From NCBI GenBank assembly GCA_963842725.1, contig CAWJHN010000004.1:682001-746000 (forward strand): a stretch of 64,000 bases of DNA. The letters run 5' to 3'. A program made the translations under genes and the position numbers. Below are positions 8,152 to 16,532 of this stretch, one piece after another. How positions within the stretch are numbered: position 1 is the first letter of the stretch; every line of letters begins with the position of its first letter. The notes beneath the pieces are model-generated. The model saw only the letters and a list, made by a program, of their open reading frames with translations, was not told the DNA's origin and ran no database searches. Origin of the DNA: UBA10649 sp963842725 (GTDB lineage Bacteria > Actinomycetota > Actinomycetes > S36-B12).

Positions 8152-9699
8152 GTGGCTGTCCTGTGCGTGGATGTCGGCACGTCGATGGTCAAGGCCGTCA
8201 TGTTCGATCACGAGGGCCGGGAGATCAAGGTCGCCCGACAGGGGACCGTCGTGCATCGGCGCGGGCCCGGCCAGAGCGAGCAGGACATGTACTCGGTCTG
8301 GGACGCCGTGGTGTACACGGTGCGTTCCGTCGTGCACCAGGTGAAGGATCCCGTCCGGGCGGTCGCCATCACCGGGCAGGGCGACGGCTGCTGGCTGGTC
8401 GGGGCCGACGGGCGGCCGACCGGACCGGCAATCCTGTGGAACGACGCCCGGGCGAGCGACATCGTCGACGACTGGGACGAGCGCGGCATCCTCGAGCAGG
8501 CCTATCGCATCAACGGAACCCTGGGCTTCCCGGGCACGTCCGGCGCGATCATGACGTGGCTGAGGCGCAACGACCCGGATCGGCTCCGGGAGTCGCACAA
8601 GGCGCTCTACTGCACAGGCTGGATCTTCAACAGGCTCACTGGCGAGTTCGCCGCCGACGAGTCCGACGCCGCGTCGCCCTTCCTCGACATCCGGTCGGGG
8701 GAGTACTCGACGGACCTGCTCGAGCTGTACGACATGCCGTGGGTCGAGCGGCTGCTGCCCGAGATCCGACGCGACGGCAACCGCATCGCGGAGATCTCGT
8801 CGTCGGTGGCCCCGGAGCTGAGGCTCCGACCGGGGATACCGGTGCTGCTGGCGCCGTTCGACATCCCGGCCACCGCCATCGGCATCGGCGCCATCGCACC
8901 GGAGCAGGCGTGCACGATCCTGGGCACGACCCTGTGCACCGACATCATCCTCGACCGGCCGGAGACGGGCGGCACGCCCGCCGGCATGACCCTGCCCAGC
9001 GGCGTGCCCGGCACCTACGTCAAGTCGCTGGCCGCCATGGCCGGCGTCGAGATCGTCGCTTGGGGCATGCGGCTGATGGGGCTCGACAACCCCAACTGGC
9101 TGTCCGACCTGGCCGCGACGGCGGAGCCGGGTGCGGGCGGCCTGCTGTTCCACCCCTACCTCTCCCCGGCGGGCGAGCGTGCTCCGTTCCGCGATTCGCA
9201 GGCGCGGGGCTCGCTCATCGGACTGTCCTTCGAGCACTCCCGCCCGCAGATCGCACGTGCCCTCCTCGAGGGCATGAGCTACGTCATCCGCAACTGCCTC
9301 GAGTTCGGCACCGACGACCTGACCGACCTGCGACTGTGCGGCGGCGGGGCCAACAGCACCGTGTGGTGCCAGATCCTGGCCGACGTGACCGGTGTGCCCA
9401 CGACCCGCTCCGTCGATGCCGAGATCGGCGCGAAGGGCGCCTTCCTGACCGCCTTGGTCGCGCTCGGCGAGGAGAGGTCGATGGCCGATGCCGTCGCGAC
9501 CTACGTGCACGCACGCGACACGTTCGAGCCGGATCCGAAGTTGACCGGTCGCTACGACGACCTGTACGAGGCCTTCCAGGCCACCGGCGCCACGATCGCG
9601 TCGGAGTGGCCGCGACTGGCCGGACTGCGCAGCACGCTCGCCGCTGGCGAGGCGGACACCCACCGCGAGACCGACACCGATATCGAGGAGACCGAATGA
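8152..9699 (+). CDS. FGGY-family carbohydrate kinase (erythritol kinase EryA-like)
   Basis: A 515-residue kinase with the two actin-like FGGY domains. The N-terminal phosphate loop is DVGTSMVKAV (residues 6-15), ITGQGDGCW is near residue 79, the catalytic aspartate lies in LWNDARA near residue 101, and the C-terminal glycine-rich ATP motif is LCGGGANSTVWCQI. It would phosphorylate the incoming polyol. Erythritol is inferred from the neighbours; xylulose or another polyol cannot be excluded from sequence alone. GTG 8152 follows a GGAGC site, and the gene overlaps the transaldolase start by 4 nt. Confidence 0.88.
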   Translation: MAVLCVDVGTSMVKAVMFDHEGREIKVARQGTVVHRRGPGQSEQDMYSVWDAVVYTVRSVVHQVKDPVRAVAITGQGDGCWLVGADGRPTGPAILWNDARASDIVDDWDERGILEQAYRINGTLGFPGTSGAIMTWLRRNDPDRLRESHKALYCTGWIFNRLTGEFAADESDAASPFLDIRSGEYSTDLLELYDMPWVERLLPEIRRDGNRIAEISSSVAPELRLRPGIPVLLAPFDIPATAIGIGAIAPEQACTILGTTLCTDIILDRPETGGTPAGMTLPSGVPGTYVKSLAAMAGVEIVAWGMRLMGLDNPNWLSDLAATAEPGAGGLLFHPYLSPAGERAPFRDSQARGSLIGLSFEHSRPQIARALLEGMSYVIRNCLEFGTDDLTDLRLCGGGANSTVWCQILADVTGVPTTRSVDAEIGAKGAFLTALVALGEERSMADAVATYVHARDTFEPDPKLTGRYDDLYEAFQATGATIASEWPRLAGLRSTLAAGEADTHRETDTDIEETE

Positions 9700-10820
9700 C
9701 GACTGCTCCGCTCACCGCCCTCACCGACCTGGGCGTGTCGGTCTGGCTCGACGACCTGAGCCGGACGCGGCTGGACTCGGGGAGCCTGGCCGACCTGATC
9801 GCCGGCAGCAGCGTCCGCGGCGTCACGTCGAATCCGTCGATCTTCGAGAAGGCGATCTCCGAGGGCTCGGACGCGTACGCCGACGACCTGCGGCGCCTCA
9901 CGCTCGAGGGCCTCGACGAGGATGCGATCATCCGTCGGCTGACCACTGACGACGTGCGACGCGCCTGCGACCTGCTCCTGCCTCTGTGGCGCGAGTCGGA
10001 CGGCGTCGACGGCCGGGTCTCCATCGAAGTGGACCCCAGGCTGGCGCACGACACGCCGACCACCATCGCCCAGGCCGGCGAGCTGTGGTCGATCGTCGAC
10101 CGGCCGAACGTCATGATCAAGATTCCCGCGACCCTCGCGGGGCTTCCCGCCATCAGTGAGGTCGTCGGCCAGGGCATCAGCGTGAATGTGACGCTCATCT
10201 TCTCGGTGGACCGCTACCGCGAGGTCGTTGCCGCCTTCCACGAGGGACTGCGGCGGGCCCGTGCCGCCGGAGTCGACCTCGCGTCGATCGGGTCGGTGGC
10301 CTCCTTCTTCGTCAGCCGCGTCGACACGGCCGTGGATCCGCGACTCGATGCGATCGGGTCACCGGAGGCCGAGGCGCTGCGAGGCCAGGCCGCCATCGCC
10401 AATGCCCGGCTGGCATGGCAGGCGCACCTCGAGATGAGCGGGACGGACGAGTGGTCCGGCCTGTCCGCGGCCGGGGCCCGACCGCAGCGTCCGCTCTGGG
10501 CGTCGACGGGCGTGAAGGACCGCCGTTACGACGACACGCGCTACGTGGTCGACCTCGCCGTCGCCGGCAGTGTCAACACCATGCCAGAGGCGACACTGGA
10601 TGCGGTGCGCGACCACGGTCTCGTGCGTGGCGACACGGTGACGGGTACGGGCGAGAGCGCCGCCCTCGTGTGGTCGCAGCTCGAGGTCCTCGGTATCGGC
10701 CGCGAGGAGGTCTGCCAGCGGCTCGAGGTCGACGGCGTCGCGTCCTTCATCGACGCCTGGGAGCGGCTGCGCGAGACGGTGCGGCAGGCGATGCGGGCCG
10801 TCGAACCCGACTCCGCCTAG
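9696..10820 (+). CDS. tal: Transaldolase
   Basis: A 374-residue transaldolase of the actinobacterial size class. The TSNPSIFEKAI motif is at about residues 43-53, the Schiff-base lysine is in VMIKIPAT near residue 143, and WASTGVKD is near residue 269. ATG 9696 overlaps the kinase stop (ATGA); an upstream open frame through the kinase gene is an overlap artefact. It would consume the D-erythrose 4-phosphate produced by the upstream enzymes and feed the pentose phosphate pathway, so it is plausibly a dedicated second copy. Confidence 0.93.
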   Translation: MTTAPLTALTDLGVSVWLDDLSRTRLDSGSLADLIAGSSVRGVTSNPSIFEKAISEGSDAYADDLRRLTLEGLDEDAIIRRLTTDDVRRACDLLLPLWRESDGVDGRVSIEVDPRLAHDTPTTIAQAGELWSIVDRPNVMIKIPATLAGLPAISEVVGQGISVNVTLIFSVDRYREVVAAFHEGLRRARAAGVDLASIGSVASFFVSRVDTAVDPRLDAIGSPEAEALRGQAAIANARLAWQAHLEMSGTDEWSGLSAAGARPQRPLWASTGVKDRRYDDTRYVVDLAVAGSVNTMPEATLDAVRDHGLVRGDTVTGTGESAALVWSQLEVLGIGREEVCQRLEVDGVASFIDAWERLRETVRQAMRAVEPDSA

Positions 10821-10850
10821 GCGGCCGGCGCGAGGCACTGCCGGGGGCGA

Positions 10851-11255
10851 CTACCCGCCGAACTCGAGGGTGGGGCACCGGTCCATGATCATGGTGACCC
10901 CGGCCGCCTCCACCCGTTCGGCGGCCTCGTCGTCGATCACTCCCAGCTGGAACCAGACGAAACGGGCCCCGGCCGCGACGGCCTGGTCGGCGAGGGCTCC
11001 GGCGCGATCGGAGCGGACGAAGACGTCGACCACGTCCGGGATGCCGACCGCGCGGACCGCCTCCTCGATGGTCGCGAACCCCTGCTCGCCGTGCACGATC
11101 TCGGCGCGCGGGTGGATGGGCACGACGCGCTTGCCGTGGGCCTGCAGCGTTCGCGCGACGCCATACGCCGCGCGGGCCGGGTTGTCGCCGAGGCCGACCA
11201 CGAACCACGTCGAGGTCGCCCCCAGGGCAGCGGAGATCTCGGCGGCGCGGTTCAC
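10851..11255 (-). CDS. CoA-binding domain protein (YccU family)
   Basis: A 134-residue Rossmann-fold protein of the CoA-binding/YccU family, with the nucleotide-binding stretch TWFVVGLGDNPARAAYGVA at about residues 15-33 and ARFVWFQLGV later. The family binds CoA, but its cellular role is poorly defined. The GTG at 11255 overlaps the stop of the upstream ugd gene (GTGA), so the two are co-translated. Confidence 0.85.
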   Translation of the reverse strand: MNRAAEISAALGATSTWFVVGLGDNPARAAYGVARTLQAHGKRVVPIHPRAEIVHGEQGFATIEEAVRAVGIPDVVDVFVRSDRAGALADQAVAAGARFVWFQLGVIDDEAAERVEAAGVTMIMDRCPTLEFGG

Positions 11256-12571
11256 GCGGTCGGTCGGCCGAGCGCCCGGTAGGTCCAACCGGCGTTGCGC
11301 CAGGCTGCGGGATCGAGGGCGTTGCGTGCATCGATGACACTTCGCGCGCTCACGAGGTCGTTGATGCTCGTCGGATCGAGCTCGCGGTACTCGCGCCACT
11401 CGGTGCCGAGGACGACGAGTTCGGCACCCGTCAGTGCCTCGCGCAGGTCCGGGACGTATGCCATGTGGGGGTAGACGCGCTCGGCGTTCGTGAGCCCCTT
11501 CGGGTCGTGGACGACGACCTGCGCGCCCGCATTGCTCATCGCGACCGCCACGTCGAGGGACGGCGAGTCGCGGACGTCATCGCTGTCGGGCTTGAACGCG
11601 GCCCCGAGCACCGTGACGTGCCGATCGCGGAAGGACCCGCCCAGCACCTCGCGGGCCAGGTCGACGGTGGCGGATCGTCGCCGCAGGTTGATCTGGTCGA
11701 CCTCGCGCAGGAACGCGACGGCGTCCTCGGCGCCCAGCTCACCGGCGCGGGCCATGAAGGCCCGGATGTCCTTGGGCAGGCAGCCGCCGCCGAACCCCAG
11801 CCCGGCCGAGAGGAAGCGGTTGCCGATCCGCGGGTCGTAGCCGATCGCCTCGGCCAGCTTGGTGACGTCGGCGCCCGAGACCTCGCACACCTCCGCCATC
11901 GCGTTGATGAAGGAGATCTTCGTGGCGAGGAAGGAGTTGGCCGCCACCTTCACGAGCTCCGCAGTCGGGAAGTCCGTGACCAGGAACGGGACACCCTCGG
12001 CCACGATCGGCGCGTACACCTCGCGCATGAGGTCCTCGGCCCGCTGCGATCGCACACCGACCACGAGCCGGTCGGGGTGCAGCGTGTCGTTGACGGCGAA
12101 GCCCTCGCGCAGGAACTCGGGGTTCCAGGCGAGTTCCACGCCGTCGGGAGCCGTCTTGGCGAGGTCGGACTCGATGTCGGCCGCCGTGCCGACCGGAACG
12201 GTGGACTTGCCGACGATCAGCGCGCCGGGGCGCAGGAACGGCTTCAGTGCCTCGACCGAGCCGAAGACCTGCGACATGTCCGCCTTCTGCGCGCCGGCGG
12301 CCTGAGGCGTGCCGACGCAGATGAAGTGGACGTCGGCGAACGCGCCCACCTCCTCGTGCGAGGTCGTGAAGCTGAGACGTCCCGCCTCGATGTTGCGCTG
12401 CAGCACCTCTTCCAGGCCGGGCTCGTAGAAGGGGACCGTTCCGGTCCGCAGGAGGTCGATCTTGGCCGGGTCCACGTCGAGGCCGATCACGTCGAAACCG
12501 AGCTCGGCCATGCAGGCGGCATGCGTGGCGCCCAAGTAGCCCGTTCCGATGACCGACAGTCGTAGTGTCAT
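11252..12571 (-). CDS. ugd: UDP-glucose 6-dehydrogenase
   Basis: A 439-residue member of the UDP-glucose/GDP-mannose dehydrogenase family. It has an N-terminal NAD site (LSVIGTGYLGATHAACMAE), the lysine-containing central region (ELVKVAANSFLATKISFINA) and the catalytic cysteine in GFGGGCLPKDI near residue 263. It makes UDP-glucuronate, a precursor of teichuronic acids and other surface polysaccharides, which fits the glycosyltransferase locus beginning 1.3 kb away. ATG 12571 is preferred over GTG 12577 because of the leaderless -10 spacing. Confidence 0.92.
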   Translation of the reverse strand: MTLRLSVIGTGYLGATHAACMAELGFDVIGLDVDPAKIDLLRTGTVPFYEPGLEEVLQRNIEAGRLSFTTSHEEVGAFADVHFICVGTPQAAGAQKADMSQVFGSVEALKPFLRPGALIVGKSTVPVGTAADIESDLAKTAPDGVELAWNPEFLREGFAVNDTLHPDRLVVGVRSQRAEDLMREVYAPIVAEGVPFLVTDFPTAELVKVAANSFLATKISFINAMAEVCEVSGADVTKLAEAIGYDPRIGNRFLSAGLGFGGGCLPKDIRAFMARAGELGAEDAVAFLREVDQINLRRRSATVDLAREVLGGSFRDRHVTVLGAAFKPDSDDVRDSPSLDVAVAMSNAGAQVVVHDPKGLTNAERVYPHMAYVPDLREALTGAELVVLGTEWREYRELDPTSINDLVSARSVIDARNALDPAAWRNAGWTYRALGRPTA

Positions 12572-12577
12572 CCCCAC

Positions 12578-12583
12578 AGGCTA
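12578..12583 (-). promoter_or_regulatory. -10 element TAGCCT of leaderless ugd
   Basis: The hexamer TAGCCT on the - strand is followed by exactly 6 nt and then the ATG of ugd, which has no ribosome-binding site. Transcription would start at the A of the start codon. Confidence 0.6.
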
Positions 12584-12610
12584 GTAGTCGGCAGGTATGG
12601 GGAGTGAACC

Positions 12611-13774
12611 GTGGCTGGTAACCCGGACTTTCGCGATTTCGCGCTGTCGGAGGAGCATCAGGCGCTCCGCGAGGCAGTGCGCGATCTCGTGACGGACAAG
12701 ATCGCTCCGCGAGCCGCTGAGATCGACGAGACGGCGGAGTTCCCGTGGGACGTCTACGAGGCGCTTCGCTCGGCGGGTTTCCATGCGATCCACATCCCGG
12801 AGGCGTACGGGGGCGAGGGCGGCGACGCGCTCGCCGCCTGCCTGGTCATCGAGGAGGTGGCCCGGGCGTGCGCGTCGAGCTCGCTGATCCCGGCCGTCAA
12901 CAAGCTGGGCACGATGCCGTTGCTGGTCGGGGCCGACGAGGCGCTGTTGCAGACCTACCTGCCGAAGGTGGCCAGCGGCGAGGCGATGTTCTCCTACGCC
13001 CTGAGCGAGCGCGAGGCGGGCAGCGATGCGGCGGCCATGAGGACGCGCGCGGTCGCGGACGGCGACGACTGGGTGCTGAACGGCCAGAAGAGCTGGATCA
13101 CGAACGCCGGCGTGTCGACGTACTACACCGTGATGGCCGTCACCGACCCCGACGCGGGACCCCGGGGCATCTCGGCTTTCGTCGTGCATGCGGACGACGA
13201 GGGCTTCTCGCTCGGGACCCCCGAGCGCAAGCTGGGCATCCACGGATCGCCCACGCGCGAGATCCTGTTCGCCGACTGCCGGATCCCCGGCGACCGCATC
13301 GTTGGGGCACCCGGCACCGGCTTCGCGACGGCGATGGCGACCCTCGACCACACGCGGGTCACGATCGGTGCGCAGGCCGTGGGCATCGCCCAGGGCGCCC
13401 TCGACGTGGCCACCGCGTATGCGAAGGACCGACAGCAGTTCGGCAAGCCGATCGCCTCGTTCCAGGGGATGCAGTTCATGCTCGCCGACATGGCGATGAA
13501 GCTGGAGGCCGCACGGCAGCTCGTCTACGTGGCTGCCGGCAAGAGCGAGCGACAGGATCCCGACCTGACCTTCTTCGGAGCGGCCGCGAAGTGCTTCGCG
13601 TCCGACATGGCGATGGAGATCACGACCGACGCGGTCCAGGCCCTCGGCGGCGCGGGTTACACGAAGGACTGGCCGGTCGAGCGGTACATGCGCGATGCCA
13701 AGATCACCCAGATCTACGAGGGCACCAACCAGGTGCAGCGGATCGTCATGGCGAAGAAGCTCCTGGGCCGCTAG
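12611..13774 (+). CDS. Acyl-CoA dehydrogenase
   Basis: A 387-residue flavoenzyme with the full acyl-CoA dehydrogenase architecture: N-terminal helical domain, the beta domain with ALSEREAGSDAAAM and WITNAG, and the C-terminal helical domain ending in YEGTNQVQRIVMAK, where the glutamate is the catalytic base of short/medium-chain enzymes. It performs alpha-beta dehydrogenation of an acyl-CoA and passes electrons to ETF. A GGGGAG site lies 6 nt before GTG 12611. The gene is divergent from ugd with a gap of only 39 nt, so the two promoters overlap. Substrate chain length cannot be read from the sequence. Confidence 0.93.
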   Translation: MAGNPDFRDFALSEEHQALREAVRDLVTDKIAPRAAEIDETAEFPWDVYEALRSAGFHAIHIPEAYGGEGGDALAACLVIEEVARACASSSLIPAVNKLGTMPLLVGADEALLQTYLPKVASGEAMFSYALSEREAGSDAAAMRTRAVADGDDWVLNGQKSWITNAGVSTYYTVMAVTDPDAGPRGISAFVVHADDEGFSLGTPERKLGIHGSPTREILFADCRIPGDRIVGAPGTGFATAMATLDHTRVTIGAQAVGIAQGALDVATAYAKDRQQFGKPIASFQGMQFMLADMAMKLEAARQLVYVAAGKSERQDPDLTFFGAAAKCFASDMAMEITTDAVQALGGAGYTKDWPVERYMRDAKITQIYEGTNQVQRIVMAKKLLGR

Positions 13775-13797
13775 TGACGTCCGCCGGACCACCCCCA

Positions 13798-13866
13798 CCC
13801 CGTCGACCTTGAGGTTGGCGGCGGTTCGCCCGCCGGTTTTCCCCGCCAACCTCAAGGTCGACGGGG
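13798..13866. repeat. Perfect 24-bp inverted repeat with a 21-nt loop
   Basis: Arms at 13798-13821 and 13843-13866 are exact reverse complements and contain the core GACCTTGAGGTTGGCGG. It fills the gap between the acyl-CoA dehydrogenase gene and the next gene and ends 20 nt before the latter's start. It could terminate the upstream transcript. Its length and perfection are also typical of a dispersed palindromic element, which only a genome-wide search could show. Confidence 0.8.
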
Positions 13867-13872
13867 ACCGAA

Positions 13873-13878
13873 TACAGT
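13873..13878 (+). promoter_or_regulatory. -10 element TACAGT of a leaderless glycosyltransferase gene
   Basis: TACAGT is followed by 7 nt and a GTG codon at 13886 with no ribosome-binding site, which favours that codon over the in-frame GTG at 13877 overlapping the hexamer. Confidence 0.55.
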
Positions 13879-13885
13879 GGCGCGC

Positions 13886-15511
13886 GTGACGGTGCCGCAG
13901 ATCCCGGGTGCGCGGGTGCGCTCCCGCCGCGGCGACACGCGGTGGGAGGTCCAGGCCCAGCGCGTGCAGGTGCTCGCGCGACTGGCGGTCACGTCCGTTG
14001 GCATGGCGTCGATCAGCGAACTGGAGGTCGACGTCGACAGCTGGCGTCCGCCGATCGCCGGCTGGATCGGCCGCCCCGGGATCGTGGGGGTCGCCGGAAT
14101 GTCCGTCGAGCCGAGGGGCGCCGGGGTCCGGGTGTCGCTCCGCGTCACCGAGCCGGCGGACCCGGGTCTGCTGCTCGCGGCCGCGGTCCGTTGCCTTCGG
14201 CCGACTCCCAACGGTGACGTCGGACCGCAGTTGACCTTCTGCCCGGGTCTCCCGGAGTCCGCCGCCCCCCTCGCCGACCGGATGCACGACGTCGTGCTCG
14301 CCGGAGAGAAGCGCGACCGGCACGTGCGCCGCAGCGACGTCCTCGTCCTCCCCGGTCCCGACGCCTGCCCGGCCGTCGAGCGCGACGTCTCGCTGGTCGT
14401 CGAGGCGGGCACCTGGACCCGGGACGGGAACGTCTGCGAAGTCAGCGTCGACCCGGCGGTGCATCGGCCGATCGGGCGCCGGTCCTCCGGTGTGTCGGGC
14501 GTCGCCCAGGGGTCCCTATCGGGCGACACGCTCGACATCCGCACGCCGGGCGAGGCCGTTCACGTGCGCGGCGACGTGACCGCTGCAGACGCCCGTGCCC
14601 TCCGGCAGGTCCTGGCCGTCGTGTGCGACGACGTACCCGTCCGGCTGGTCCGACAGCTGAACGCCTGCGGCGTCGTCGTCGCGAGCAGTCGCGAGCACCT
14701 CCCCGATCCCGATGACGAGCTCGCCTGGCAGGTGCGGTCCGTGCGCGACCGACGGCACGCCCTGCGGCAGTTCGGGCCGACGGTGGCTCTGGACGCCTGG
14801 CCGTCGGTCAGCGTCATCCTCGTCACGAACCGGCCCGACCACATCGAGCATGCGATGCGGCAGGTCGCGGGACTTCGATACCCGCGCCTCGAGATCGTGG
14901 TCGGCGTCCATGGGGACCGCGTGGACGCCGAGCGGGTGTGGGACCTCGCGCAGGACGTCCGCCATCCGGTCACCGTGGTCGGGGTCGCGGCCTCAAAGAC
15001 CCTGGGCGAGGCCTTGCAGCAGTGCAGCGATCGGGCCGAGGGAGCGCTCCTGACCAAGATGGACGATGACGACTTCTACGGGCCGGAGCACGTCTGGGAC
15101 CTGGTCCTGGCGCGCCAGTACTCGGGGGCCGCCATCGTGGGCAAGGCCCTCGACTGGATCCATGTCGCGTCCGAGGATGCCACGGTCTTCCGTCCGGTCT
15201 ACCCGGCCGAGAAGTACTCGGACTTCGTCGCCGGCGGCACGATCCTGGTCTCGAAGGCAGACCTCCTCGCGGTCGGAGGCTGGCGACCGGTGCCCAAGTC
15301 GGTCGACCGGGCCCTGCTGGATCGGGTCCTGGCGGAGGGCGGCCTCGTGTACCGGACGCATGGGCTCGGCTACGTCTACGTCCGGCACGCGGCCGGCCAC
15401 ACGGCGTCGGTGGCCGATGCGCACTTCATGACCAAGAACGTGGCACGCCATGCCGGGCTGGTGCGGCATGCCGAGTTCGGCACTGCGCAGGAGGCGGGTG
15501 ACGGATCGTGA
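13886..15511 (+). CDS. Glycosyltransferase family 2 protein with a long N-terminal domain of unknown function
   Basis: A 541-residue protein. The C-terminal part from about residue 310 is a GT2 fold (PSVSVILVTNRPDHIEHAMR, then the metal-binding aspartate cluster in TKMDDDDFYGP, then GGTILVSKADLLAVGGW). The first 300 residues match no family I recognise and contain no membrane segment. It is the first gene of a tightly packed run of glycosyltransferases with 4-nt overlaps, so it probably acts in assembly of the same surface glycan. Its donor and acceptor are unknown. Confidence 0.8.
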   Translation: MTVPQIPGARVRSRRGDTRWEVQAQRVQVLARLAVTSVGMASISELEVDVDSWRPPIAGWIGRPGIVGVAGMSVEPRGAGVRVSLRVTEPADPGLLLAAAVRCLRPTPNGDVGPQLTFCPGLPESAAPLADRMHDVVLAGEKRDRHVRRSDVLVLPGPDACPAVERDVSLVVEAGTWTRDGNVCEVSVDPAVHRPIGRRSSGVSGVAQGSLSGDTLDIRTPGEAVHVRGDVTAADARALRQVLAVVCDDVPVRLVRQLNACGVVVASSREHLPDPDDELAWQVRSVRDRRHALRQFGPTVALDAWPSVSVILVTNRPDHIEHAMRQVAGLRYPRLEIVVGVHGDRVDAERVWDLAQDVRHPVTVVGVAASKTLGEALQQCSDRAEGALLTKMDDDDFYGPEHVWDLVLARQYSGAAIVGKALDWIHVASEDATVFRPVYPAEKYSDFVAGGTILVSKADLLAVGGWRPVPKSVDRALLDRVLAEGGLVYRTHGLGYVYVRHAAGHTASVADAHFMTKNVARHAGLVRHAEFGTAQEAGDGS

Positions 15512-16527
15512 TCACCGAGTGGCCCGACGTGTCAGTCGTCATGACCGTGATCAACGAGGAGCGCCACCTGCGGCATGCCGTCGACAAGCTCCTGCACCAG
15601 GACTACCCCGGCGTGCTCGACATCGTGATCGCGGTCGGGCCGTCGAAGGACCGGACCCGCGAGGTTGCCCAGTCCGTCGCGGCGGAGCACGCCCATGTGC
15701 GGGTGGTCGACAACCCGACGGGCAAGACTCCGGCCGGACTCAATGCCGCGATCGCTGCGACCCGCAGTGCCGTCGTCGTGCGCATCGACGGCCACGCGAT
15801 GGTGCCGTCCGACTACGTGCGCACCGGCGTGACGACGCTCATCGAGACGGGCGCGGACAACGTCGGCGGCATCATGGCGGCCGAGGGCACGACGGATTTC
15901 GAGCGCGTCGTGGCGCGCGCCATGACGTCCAGGTTCGGGGTGGGCGGGGCGAGCTTCCACGTCGGGGGGGAGGCCGGTCCCGCGCTGACCGTCTATCTCG
16001 GGTGCTTCCAGCGTGCTGCGCTCGATCGCGTCGGCGGCTACGACGAGTCGATGGAGCGTGCGCAGGACTGGGAGATGAACCTGCGCATCCGCCAGACAGG
16101 TGGCACCGTCTGGTTCACCCCTCAGATGCGCGTGACCTACCGGCCCAGGCCGAACATCAAGGCGCTGGCCCGTCAGTACCACGACTACGGCAGGTGGCGC
16201 CGCGAGGTGGCCCGACGCCACCCCGACACGATCTCCGTGCGCTACCTGGCGGCTCCCGCCACGGTGGTCGCCGTCGGTGCCGGACTCGTCGTCGCGGGCG
16301 TGGGCGCGGCGACGCGACACCCGTGGGTGGCGGCTGTCGGGCTGGCCGCACCCGTCGGCTATGCGGCCGCGAACCTGCTGGCGAGCGCCGCCACGGCCGC
16401 AGCCGCCCCTCGACTCAGCGCCCGCGAGGCCCTGCACCTGCCGGCCGTCTACGCGACGATGCACGGAGCGTGGGGTCTTGGCTTCCTGCGTGGCCGACCA
16501 CACGGCGCAGCCGGGCCGAAGGGCTGA
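15508..16527 (+). CDS. Glycosyltransferase family 2, ExoA-like, membrane-anchored
   Basis: A 339-residue protein with an N-terminal GT2 domain (VSVVMTVINEERHLRHAVDK, VVRIDGHAMV, and RAQDWEMNLRIR near residue 188) and hydrophobic segments at about residues 248-305. The RIDGHA motif and the size resemble ExoA-type transferases that extend undecaprenyl-linked oligosaccharides. GTG 15508 overlaps the previous stop by 4 nt. The sugar transferred is unknown. Confidence 0.85.
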   Translation: MITEWPDVSVVMTVINEERHLRHAVDKLLHQDYPGVLDIVIAVGPSKDRTREVAQSVAAEHAHVRVVDNPTGKTPAGLNAAIAATRSAVVVRIDGHAMVPSDYVRTGVTTLIETGADNVGGIMAAEGTTDFERVVARAMTSRFGVGGASFHVGGEAGPALTVYLGCFQRAALDRVGGYDESMERAQDWEMNLRIRQTGGTVWFTPQMRVTYRPRPNIKALARQYHDYGRWRREVARRHPDTISVRYLAAPATVVAVGAGLVVAGVGAATRHPWVAAVGLAAPVGYAAANLLASAATAAAAPRLSAREALHLPAVYATMHGAWGLGFLRGRPHGAAGPKG

Positions 16528-16532
16528 CCGTG

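Noticed and set aside
8163..9695. An N-terminal extension of the transaldolase reaching back through the kinase gene.
   Set aside because: The extension is a shifted reading of the kinase gene; the transaldolase family start is at ATG 9696 with an ATGA overlap.
12581..14464. A 627-codon open frame on the - strand.
   Set aside because: It lies antisense across the acyl-CoA dehydrogenase gene, the palindrome and the next gene and encodes no recognisable protein.
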